Below, piece after piece: positions 56,996 to 64,000 of a stretch of 64,000 nucleotides of DNA. A program made the translations under genes and the position numbers. Source of the stretch: Deinococcus aestuarii (lineage in GTDB: Bacteria; Deinococcota; Deinococci; Deinococcales; Deinococcaceae); NCBI RefSeq assembly GCF_018863415.1, contig NZ_JAHKSN010000018.1, positions 1 through 64,000 on the forward strand. The letters run 5' to 3'. The stretch's first letter is position 1, and each line of letters starts with the position of its first letter. Below the pieces are notes generated by a model that was given only the letters and a program-made list of their open reading frames with translations, did no database searches and was not told the origin of the DNA.

Positions 56996-59539
56996 ATGTC
57001 CGGGATGGAGTACACCCCGGAGCAGCAGCGCATTGTGGAGCACGGCGACGGGCATGCCCTCGTATTCGCGGTGGCAGGCAGTGGCAAGACCACCACGCTG
57101 GTCGGCCGGGTGCGCCACCTCGTCACGCAGCGGGGTGTGCGGCCGGTTCGCATCCTCACGACCACGTTCACCCGAGAGGCGGGGCGCAGCCTGCGTGAGA
57201 AGCTCGCCGAGCACCCGGAGTGCGCGGGGGTGGAGACCCTCACCCTGCACGCCCTCGCCACCCGGATCGTGGAGCGCGCCCGCAACATGGGGCTGACTGA
57301 CCTCGTCATCGGCGAGGAGCACTTCAGCCAGCGCCTGTTCAGCGAGGCCCGCAGGCAGTTGCTCGCGGACCTGGGCGAGGACGAGCGGGAGGTCGCCACA
57401 CGCCTGCGGCAGATGAACTTCCGGGATTTTGACACCTATCTCGGCATCCAGAAGGGTAACCTGCGGCTGCCACACATCCCACACGACCTGCCTCCCGGGG
57501 CGGCGGCTCTCATCTCCCCTCCCGAGGGCGGCCCCGACCTCTACGCCCGGGTCTACGAGCGTCACGACGAGTTGCGGCGGCGGGAGGGCAAGCTCGACTT
57601 CGACGACCTCATCGTCGCGGCGTGGATGCTGATGAGCCGCTTCCCCATCCTGCTTCAGGATATCCAGTCCGTGTGGGACTACGTCAGCGTGGACGAGTTT
57701 CAGGATGTCAACCTCGCCCAGAGCGAGATGATGCACCTCGTCGCCTTCAAGTGCCGGTCGTACATGGCTATAGGGGATGACGACCAGACCATCTACCAGT
57801 GGCGCGGCGCACACCCCCGGTTCATCCTCGGCTTCACGGAGCGCTATGGGGCGCGGGAATACACCCTTCCCGCCAACTTCCGCTGTCCGCTGGGCGTGAT
57901 CGCCCTGTCCGACCGCGTCATCAGCCGCAACCGGATTCGTGCGCCGAAGCGGCTCCGTGCCACCCGGGAGGGCGGCGGCGTGCACCTCCACCCCCCGCGT
58001 GCGGGCGAGGCCGCCCGGGTGGCGATGCAGGCCCTGAGCGAGGGAAGGGAGCCGGACGACATCGTGATCCTGCTGCGCACCTACGCGCAGTCTGCCGAGA
58101 TCGAGCAGGTGCTCCTTGAGGAGCGGGTGCCGTACCGCCTTATCGGGGCCGCCCCCTTCTACCGCCGCGCCGAGGTCACCACCCTCACGGCGTACCTCGA
58201 ACTCGCCCTCGCGGACCTCGATGTGCTCGCCGGGCAGCTGCTCACCACCGAGCGGCGCGAGCGGGTGCAGGCGCACTGGAAGAGTGTCGCCAACCGCCCT
58301 TCCCGGTACCTGCGCGTCCCGGATATCGAGCGCGTCGCGCGGGACGCCTGGCGGGGTGGACAGACCCTCGCGGCGACGCTCGAGGCCTTTGCGGCGGGAC
58401 AGCCTCCCCATGTGGCGCGACCGGTCACCCTGCTCGCGACCTGGCTGGGCTTCCTCACCGAGGACATGGGCACCACCCCGGGCCGGGACGCGCTGCTGGA
58501 CTTCGTGGGGGCCATCGGGTACCGCGACCATCTCATCAGCACGGCCCCGACCACGGAGTTCGGGGAGGAGCGCGCCGGGATGGTGGACGCGCTGGCGGAG
58601 ATGGCGCACACACGCTCGCTGGGGCAACTCGTGACCCACCTCGCGCAGCTTCACGAGCAGGTGCGTTACGAGGAGACCCTGCGCCGACGCTCCGACCGGG
58701 AAGACCCTAGGCTCACGATCATGACCGCCTTCCGGGCCAAGGGGCTGGAGTGGCCGGTGGTGATCATTCCCGACTGCACCACGGCGATCTACAGCACCAA
58801 ACCGCATCCCGACCCCGCCGCGAGCGAGGAAGAGCGCCGTGTGTTCTACGTCGCCATGACCCGCGCGAGGCAGGAGCTGCACCTCATCGTCGGCGAGGCC
58901 GACGACACCACCCGCTTCCTCGAGGACGTGGAGTACGACCGGGTTGTGGGCCAGCACGACCGCCTCGCCGGACTCCTCGAGCGCCTGCCGCGCACCTGGT
59001 CGGCGGGGGACACGCTGGAGGCAGCCGAGGTCCTCGGGCAGTACGAGCACGAGGCCTTCGTGCAGCGGTGGCTGAGGCCGGAGGTGCGCCGGGGCGTGCT
59101 AGGGCATATACGGGGGCTGGCCGGGCACGAGAAGGTACGCGCAAGCGACGACGAGGCGGCCCGGCAGGTCCGGGGCCTGCTGGATCTGCGGCGGTACGCG
59201 GCGCACGGCCCGCTCGAGGCGGACGACACGGGGGCGCACGAGTGGCCCGACCTCGACGCGGTGCTGGCCGCCCGGCGGGGCGGTCGACTGGAGCCCGGGC
59301 CTGGCTCAGCACCGAGGGGCACCCCGCAGGGCGGGGTGGACGCCCTCGGGCGCACGGTCACCCCGGTCCCGGGCCGGCCCCTCACCCCGGGCACCCGGGT
59401 GCGCCACGCGCGCTTCGGGGACGGGGAGGTCGTTCAGGTCAAGCAGGTGGGCGCGCAGACGGAAGCGCTCATCCGCTTCGAGGGCGGCACGAAGCGCATG
59501 GCGCTGGAGTTCGCACGGCTCGAGCGTCTGTCCAACTGA
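56996..59539 (+). CDS. UvrD/PcrA-type superfamily 1 DNA helicase
   Basis: An 847-residue 3'-5' helicase. Motifs in order: Q-motif YTPEQQRIV, Walker A AVAGSGKTTT (25-34), TTTFTREAGRSL (Ia), DFDDLIVAA, DEFQDVN (motif II, about 234), AIGDDDQTIYQWRGA (III), YTLPANFRCP (IV), TIMTAFRAKGLEWPVVII (V) and EERRVFYVAMTRARQEL (VI). The last 50 residues, PGTRVRHARFGDGEVVQV and LIRFEGGTKRMALEFARL, are the PcrA C-terminal Tudor-like domain that contacts RNA polymerase. ATG 56996 is used; 57005 is also possible. It converges with the unknown gene at 59540 with no spacer. It is additional to the housekeeping UvrD expected on the chromosome. Confidence 0.88.
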   Translation: MSGMEYTPEQQRIVEHGDGHALVFAVAGSGKTTTLVGRVRHLVTQRGVRPVRILTTTFTREAGRSLREKLAEHPECAGVETLTLHALATRIVERARNMGLTDLVIGEEHFSQRLFSEARRQLLADLGEDEREVATRLRQMNFRDFDTYLGIQKGNLRLPHIPHDLPPGAAALISPPEGGPDLYARVYERHDELRRREGKLDFDDLIVAAWMLMSRFPILLQDIQSVWDYVSVDEFQDVNLAQSEMMHLVAFKCRSYMAIGDDDQTIYQWRGAHPRFILGFTERYGAREYTLPANFRCPLGVIALSDRVISRNRIRAPKRLRATREGGGVHLHPPRAGEAARVAMQALSEGREPDDIVILLRTYAQSAEIEQVLLEERVPYRLIGAAPFYRRAEVTTLTAYLELALADLDVLAGQLLTTERRERVQAHWKSVANRPSRYLRVPDIERVARDAWRGGQTLAATLEAFAAGQPPHVARPVTLLATWLGFLTEDMGTTPGRDALLDFVGAIGYRDHLISTAPTTEFGEERAGMVDALAEMAHTRSLGQLVTHLAQLHEQVRYEETLRRRSDREDPRLTIMTAFRAKGLEWPVVIIPDCTTAIYSTKPHPDPAASEEERRVFYVAMTRARQELHLIVGEADDTTRFLEDVEYDRVVGQHDRLAGLLERLPRTWSAGDTLEAAEVLGQYEHEAFVQRWLRPEVRRGVLGHIRGLAGHEKVRASDDEAARQVRGLLDLRRYAAHGPLEADDTGAHEWPDLDAVLAARRGGRLEPGPGSAPRGTPQGGVDALGRTVTPVPGRPLTPGTRVRHARFGDGEVVQVKQVGAQTEALIRFEGGTKRMALEFARLERLSN

Positions 59540-61525
59540 TCAGCGCGCCCGACGGCGTTGCGAGGGAACCACGGCCGGGCGGTCGAGTTCCCGCAGCAGG
59601 GGCCGAATCTGCTCCGGCCCGCCCACGAGAAAGCGTCCGAAGCCGAACTGCTCGAGCACCCACGCGACCTGCTCCGCCTCGGGCATCCCGCCCCGGTCGG
59701 GAAGGCGCCCGACGACGGCCCGCAACTCGCTGCGCGGGATGCGGTCAAGGCCGCGGTCGCCCTTCAACCGGGCCCGGACGGTCTGGCCCGGCAGGCGGTA
59801 CACCAGCCCGATCTGCCCTCCGCAGCCGAACTCATCCTCGGCGAGCAGTTCTCCCCCCTGGGTGGCGCGGTAGAGGATGGGGTTCAACGCCCGCCTGAGC
59901 GCCAGCGGGGTCAAGGCGGCGCGGCCCGCGGGGGCGCCCAGCGCCGCGCCGTACCGGGCGTAGAGGTGGTGGCCCACCATAGGCCCTTCCACCCCGAGGA
60001 TTTCCTTGACACTGTGCAGCACCCGGTCTGGCCGCACTTGCAGCGGGTGGCCGACCGCGCCCGTCCAGATGGCATAGGGCGCGGTCGCTCCACTCGTGGC
60101 CGGAGCGGGAGAAGCAGGCCGTGCCGCCGCCCCCGGCATGGACCTCACCCTCGGGGTCGCGGCTTTCCACAGGGCTTCGGGCCACACGCCCCCCCTCAGA
60201 AGCTGTCCGTCCGGCAGGCCCCGGGCCTCCAGCTGTCCCGCCGCCAAGGTGAAGTAGAGGCGGTCCGCCCCGGGCGGCTGGTCGGTGAGCCGGAGGGTCA
60301 GACGCCCCGGAAAGCGCTTCTGCATCTCGCCGAACAGGCCCGGCTCCGCGCCGTGCAGCAGGACGCGGACGGGCGCCTCCCCCAGCCACTCCTCGAGCTG
60401 GTCCCAGAAGTGCGGCGTGCGGTGGAGGGCGTGCAGGGTTCCGACCACGCCGTATTCCACGGCCGCGACGTTCAACCACGTCCCGGGACGATGCACCTCG
60501 AACTGGTAGTGCCCACGGTAGGGCCTCAGGCGCAACTCCCGCCCCGCCCGCACGTCCCACATCTGGAACAGTTCCTCGAGCACCTCGCCGTGCAGGGCCG
60601 CCCCGTCGAAGGGTACGTCGTAGCGGTCGGAGCCCCCGGGGCCGTACAGCCGCACGAGTGGTGCATGCCCCTCGGCGGGCAGGCGGACCTCCCGCAGGTG
60701 CTCGGCGGTGATCTGCCACGTGCAGGTCGGGGGTGGGGCGCTCCCGGTTCCAGCGTCCCGCCCATGACTGTGCAGCGCGAAAAAGCCCCCCGCGAGGGCG
60801 CGGTATCCGGCGGCCGTCAGGGCCTCCTCGACCACCTGCGCGCTCGCCTCCTCATCGAGATGCGCGTGCCGCGTAACGAGCGCGCGCCACCCGACCGGGT
60901 CGGTGGTGAGGGGCGGGCAGCGCCACTGGTGCGAGGCCACCACGCACGTTGCCACGCCCGCGCTGGTCCGCACGGTGACCGGACCCCGGTAACAGCCGTT
61001 ATGGGTCGGGTTCGCCCGCAACTCCACGCGCCGGCCGTCCACGGCCGCCATCAGCCAGACCGGGCCATCCACGCCGATCACCTGTAGATCGTCGTCCGTG
61101 CCGTACCCCCTGTTATGGACGGTGAGGGTGCCCTCGCCGCCCCTCAGGTGGAGTTCCGCTCGGGACAGGCCCGCGACGGGCTGCCGCGCGGCGGCATTGA
61201 ACTCGCGCGCGAGGCGGGCGAAGTCGGCCTGGCCGGACGTGGGCGTGGCCCCTGGCAGGCGGCGGGGATGGCAGTGGAGGGTGTGCCGCGAGAGCTGCCC
61301 ATCCACCACGGCGGGTGCTGCCGCCCGGCAGCTCAGGGCCGGGCTGACCCGGGCCGCCGCGAGAAGCTCTTCCACTCCGACGTGCAGGTGTGGGGTCCTC
61401 CTCCTGAGCGCGCCGAGCACGTCCACCTCCGTGAGCTGCACCGAATCCCACGCGCTGGCCCCGGGGTCCCGGGCAAGGCGTTCGAGGAAGATGACCTCGA
61501 TCTCGCGGGTCAGGAGGCCGTCCAT
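59540..61525 (-). CDS. Unknown protein encoded with the DinG-RecQ helicase
   Basis: A 661-residue soluble protein without a motif I recognise. The N-terminal 60 residues are helical (LLTREIEVIFLERLARD), the centre is beta-rich (ELHLRGGEGTLTVHNRGYG, VWLMAAVDGRRVELRANP) and the C-terminal third is again helical. The ATG at 61525 has GGGAGG seven bases upstream and overlaps the end of the helicase gene by 16 bases, so the two are translated together. It may load or regulate the helicase. It ends one base from the UvrD gene end on the other strand. Confidence 0.6.
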   Translation of the reverse strand: MDGLLTREIEVIFLERLARDPGASAWDSVQLTEVDVLGALRRRTPHLHVGVEELLAAARVSPALSCRAAAPAVVDGQLSRHTLHCHPRRLPGATPTSGQADFARLAREFNAAARQPVAGLSRAELHLRGGEGTLTVHNRGYGTDDDLQVIGVDGPVWLMAAVDGRRVELRANPTHNGCYRGPVTVRTSAGVATCVVASHQWRCPPLTTDPVGWRALVTRHAHLDEEASAQVVEEALTAAGYRALAGGFFALHSHGRDAGTGSAPPPTCTWQITAEHLREVRLPAEGHAPLVRLYGPGGSDRYDVPFDGAALHGEVLEELFQMWDVRAGRELRLRPYRGHYQFEVHRPGTWLNVAAVEYGVVGTLHALHRTPHFWDQLEEWLGEAPVRVLLHGAEPGLFGEMQKRFPGRLTLRLTDQPPGADRLYFTLAAGQLEARGLPDGQLLRGGVWPEALWKAATPRVRSMPGAAARPASPAPATSGATAPYAIWTGAVGHPLQVRPDRVLHSVKEILGVEGPMVGHHLYARYGAALGAPAGRAALTPLALRRALNPILYRATQGGELLAEDEFGCGGQIGLVYRLPGQTVRARLKGDRGLDRIPRSELRAVVGRLPDRGGMPEAEQVAWVLEQFGFGRFLVGGPEQIRPLLRELDRPAVVPSQRRRAR

Positions 61526-64000
61526 CGCTTGACCTCCCTCCGCCCCTGGTCCGTGAGCACCACCACCGGCAGGGGCTCGCGGCCCGCCCGGAAGCTGCGA
61601 AGTTCCACCAGCGCCAGCCCTTCAGCGCACAGCCGCTCAAGGTCGTCCCGGATCAACTGCGGCTTGAGGAAGCGCAGCTTGCCGAAGTTCGGCGCGCTCT
61701 TCTCGATCCAGTGGAACTCCTTCGGCTTCGCGGCAGCGTCCTGCCCGCCCCCCTGAAAGGCCTTGGCCTCCTCATTGCGCAGCACGCGGACGAGCGTGCC
61801 CCGGCCGACGGGATGGTTCTGCCTCTCCAGATAGGCCAGCAGCCGCAGCAGTTCCTTGCGGGGATTCCACAGCCCCTCGAAGTCCACCTCCACCCCCTCC
61901 CACGGGGCGGGGCGGCCCGGCGCGCAGACGTCGCAATTGCCGCACCGCTCGCCCTGGTGTTCGAAGTGCAGTTGCAGTTGATAGCCGCGGCAGGTCTGAC
62001 GGTCGAGAAGCATCCGCTTGAGTTCCCGGAAGCGCTCGTGCTTCGCCCGCTTGAGCCCGGCGACCTGCCCCTCGTAATCCGTCAGGTGCAGGCGGTCCTG
62101 CCGGACGTCGATGTGCAGCGCGGGTTCAAGGAGCATCACCCCGAGGCGGCCCTCACGCTGCCACTGGATGAGACGGTCCTCGAGGGTCGCGGCGTTCGCG
62201 CGGTAGAGCCGGGACAGGTGGGCGGGTTCCCGGCGAGTCCGCTCCACGAGTTCGTGCACCCAGGGCTCCTCCGGCAGCGGGACGCCGTAATAGGGGTAGA
62301 CCCGGCACAGCCCCGGAACGTAGGTGTACCGGATGGCCCCGCTCACCTCCAGCAGGTGCAGCAGGGTGGGCAGCGTGTTCAGGTCCATTCCCTCGCGCTG
62401 CCCGAGTTCCGAGAGGGTGGGGTAGGTCACCCCGCCGTGCAGGGTGTTGAGGAGCGCCTGGGCCTGCGCGAGGTCGGGGTAGCTGTGGTCGATGAGGTAC
62501 CGTGCCCGGCGCTCGCTGCCCGTGCTCCACAGCAGGACCGCCCGCGCCTGAACGTTCGGGTCGCGACCCGCCCGCCCGGCCTCCTGCACGTAACTCTCCA
62601 GCGAGAGGGGGGCGTCGTAGTGCACCACGAGGTGGATGTCCGGGGCGTCCACGCCCATCCCGAAGGCGTTCGTGGCGACCATCACGCGGATCAAGCGGGC
62701 CTGAAACTGATCGAGCAACTCGGTGCGCGCCGCCGGGGACAGCCCGGCGTGGTAGGCCGCGACCTCCACGCCGATCTCGCCGATCATCGCGGCAAGGCGC
62801 TCGGCCTTCGCGCGGCTCCCGACGTAGACAATGGCTCGCCCGTCGCGGGTGTCCTCGTTGGTCTTCAAGCCCGCGAGCATCGTGAGCAGCACCTCGTCCC
62901 GGCTGACCTTGCGCGGGCGTCCTCCCGCCGCGGCGTCCCCACCAGCCTGGAGGCGGGCGTTCGTCCGGTTCGTCACGTCCACCACCTCGTAGTACAGGTT
63001 GTGGCGCCTCACGCCGAGTTCCGTGCGCTCGGGGCCGTCCATATTCAGCACCCTGACGAGCTTCCGGCGGGTTTCGGGAGTCGCCGTGGCGGTAAAGGCG
63101 CTCACCGCCGCCCTCACGCCCAGCCCCTGCAACTCCTTGCAGACGTGCAGGTAGTCCGGCCGGAAGTCGTGCCCCCACTCCAGCAGGGTGTGCGCCTCGT
63201 CGTAGACCACACGCTCCGGGGGCCGCTCCTGCAGGAGCTGACGCACCGCCGCACTCTTGCGCACCCGTTCCGGCGCGAGGTAGAGGAGCTTGACCCGCCC
63301 GGCCCTCACGTCCTCGAGGGTGCTGTCCTGCTCGGCCCGCGAGAGGCCGCCCCACAGCCCAGCGGCGGGCAGACCGAGTTGCTGCAACCGGGTCACCTGA
63401 TCCTGAATCAGGGCCACGAGCGGGGAGATCACCACCGTGTACCCGTCCCCGAGAAAGGCCGGGAGCTGGAACACGAGGCTCTTCCCCGCCCCAGTCGGCA
63501 TCACCGACAGCACGTCGATGCCGCCCAGAGCCGCCGCCACGCCCGGGTACTGCCCCTCACGGAAGCCGCCGGGCGGGAACTCGAACAGTTCCACCAGCGC
63601 CTCCTCCAGCTTGCGGCGCCGCTCGGGCTCGTCAAGGCCGCGCAGCTCCTCACGCAGGCGGGTGATGGCCTGCATTTTCGGCGCGACGAGTTCACCGAAG
63701 GTGAGGCGCTGGCCCCACAGCCCGCCGAGCTGCGCGTAGAAGTCCTCGCGGTCGCGGGCCCGGCGCACATTCTCCGGGGGAATAGGCAGCGCCCCAAGAA
63801 AACGGTCCTGATAGTGCGCGAAGGCGAGGCGCTTGTCCCAGACCACGAAGGCGCCCGGGGGCAGTCCCGCGCGGTCGTTGCGGATCAGGCGACCGAAGCC
63901 CTGCACGAACTTCAGCACTGCCCGGGGAAGGTACAGGGTGTTCCAGTAGGTCTCGAAGTCGTTGACGTCCCGCCGCTGGGCCTCGAGCACGAGGTCGGGG
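61510..64000 (-). CDS. DinG-RecQ fusion helicase (5' end outside the window)
   Basis: The 830 visible residues hold two helicase parts. The first 70 are the end of a DinG/XPD-type helicase: RRDVNDFETYWNTLYLPRAV and FVQGFGRLIRND (motif VI). A spacer leads to a complete RecQ core: MPTGAGKSLVFQLPAFL (motif I), VISPLVALIQDQV, YDEAHTLLEWGHDFRPDYL (motif II with aromatic loop), SAFTATATPETRRKL, VMVATNAFGMGVDAPDIHLV and QEAGRAGRD (VI). The RQC-like zinc site is CRGYQLQLHFEHQGERCGNC. The gene continues beyond base 64000, so the DinG half is mostly unseen. The C-terminal 150 residues are a winged-helix-like region. It overlaps the unknown gene at 59540 by 16 bases. Confidence 0.85.
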   Translation of the reverse strand, partial: PDLVLEAQRRDVNDFETYWNTLYLPRAVLKFVQGFGRLIRNDRAGLPPGAFVVWDKRLAFAHYQDRFLGALPIPPENVRRARDREDFYAQLGGLWGQRLTFGELVAPKMQAITRLREELRGLDEPERRRKLEEALVELFEFPPGGFREGQYPGVAAALGGIDVLSVMPTGAGKSLVFQLPAFLGDGYTVVISPLVALIQDQVTRLQQLGLPAAGLWGGLSRAEQDSTLEDVRAGRVKLLYLAPERVRKSAAVRQLLQERPPERVVYDEAHTLLEWGHDFRPDYLHVCKELQGLGVRAAVSAFTATATPETRRKLVRVLNMDGPERTELGVRRHNLYYEVVDVTNRTNARLQAGGDAAAGGRPRKVSRDEVLLTMLAGLKTNEDTRDGRAIVYVGSRAKAERLAAMIGEIGVEVAAYHAGLSPAARTELLDQFQARLIRVMVATNAFGMGVDAPDIHLVVHYDAPLSLESYVQEAGRAGRDPNVQARAVLLWSTGSERRARYLIDHSYPDLAQAQALLNTLHGGVTYPTLSELGQREGMDLNTLPTLLHLLEVSGAIRYTYVPGLCRVYPYYGVPLPEEPWVHELVERTRREPAHLSRLYRANAATLEDRLIQWQREGRLGVMLLEPALHIDVRQDRLHLTDYEGQVAGLKRAKHERFRELKRMLLDRQTCRGYQLQLHFEHQGERCGNCDVCAPGRPAPWEGVEVDFEGLWNPRKELLRLLAYLERQNHPVGRGTLVRVLRNEEAKAFQGGGQDAAAKPKEFHWIEKSAPNFGKLRFLKPQLIRDDLERLCAEGLALVELRSFRAGREPLPVVVLTDQGRREVKRWTAS

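Overview
The window is high-GC DNA that most resembles a plasmid or megaplasmid of a Deinococcus species. The reasons are a replication initiator of the Deinococcus plasmid type (565-1950) with an iteron array beside it (2037-2355), many starts with a TANNNT -10 hexamer only 6-8 bases before the start codon (leaderless style), and a dense mix of insertion sequences, recombinases and defence-type genes. No rRNA, tRNA or CRISPR array was recognised.

Layout. 1-121: end of an IS3-family element. 565-2355: replication gene and iterons. 2.5-6.1 kb: decayed gene, a large lower-GC tyrosine recombinase and two XRE-type regulators. 6.4-8.8 kb: an unknown gene, a 19-codon leader ORF and a membrane protein joining a nuclease-like domain to a J-domain. 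8.9-36.2 kb: a defence-like island. It holds four large STAND/NACHT NTPases that each carry a predicted nuclease domain (10018-14340, 14344-18222, 21596-26632, 33281-35572). With them are a DUF3800 protein, a DUF6575-like plus SecB-like cassette, a frameshifted nuclease gene, a Xer-like protein lacking catalytic residues and a ParB/Srx-like protein. An IS701-family element (18235-19632) sits exactly between the SecB-like gene and the Mrr-STAND gene, splitting what looks like a four-gene operon. 36.5-40.5 kb: a TerY-type phosphorylation triad (vWA, PP2C, Ser/Thr kinase) plus a DUF2786-like protein.

40.55-56.58 kb is a nested mobile element. A second IS701-family element (flanking CTAG repeats) is interrupted near its 3' end by a 14.65-kb Tn3-family transposon (38-bp inverted repeats, 5-bp ACTTG target duplication). 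The Tn3 element has a serine resolvase at its left end and TnpA at its right end. Between them lies a lactate-to-PEP module: FadR-type regulator, OsmC-like protein, L-lactate permease, LutA, LutB, LutC, PEP synthase and the PEP-synthase regulatory protein. The genes should import lactate, oxidise it to pyruvate and convert pyruvate to PEP for gluconeogenesis.

56.6-64 kb: a truncated gene ending at a solitary Tn3-type inverted repeat, a UvrD/PcrA-type helicase, and, facing it, a DinG-RecQ fusion helicase (cut by the window edge) overlapping a large unknown gene.

All family assignments come from reading motifs by eye. No database search was run.
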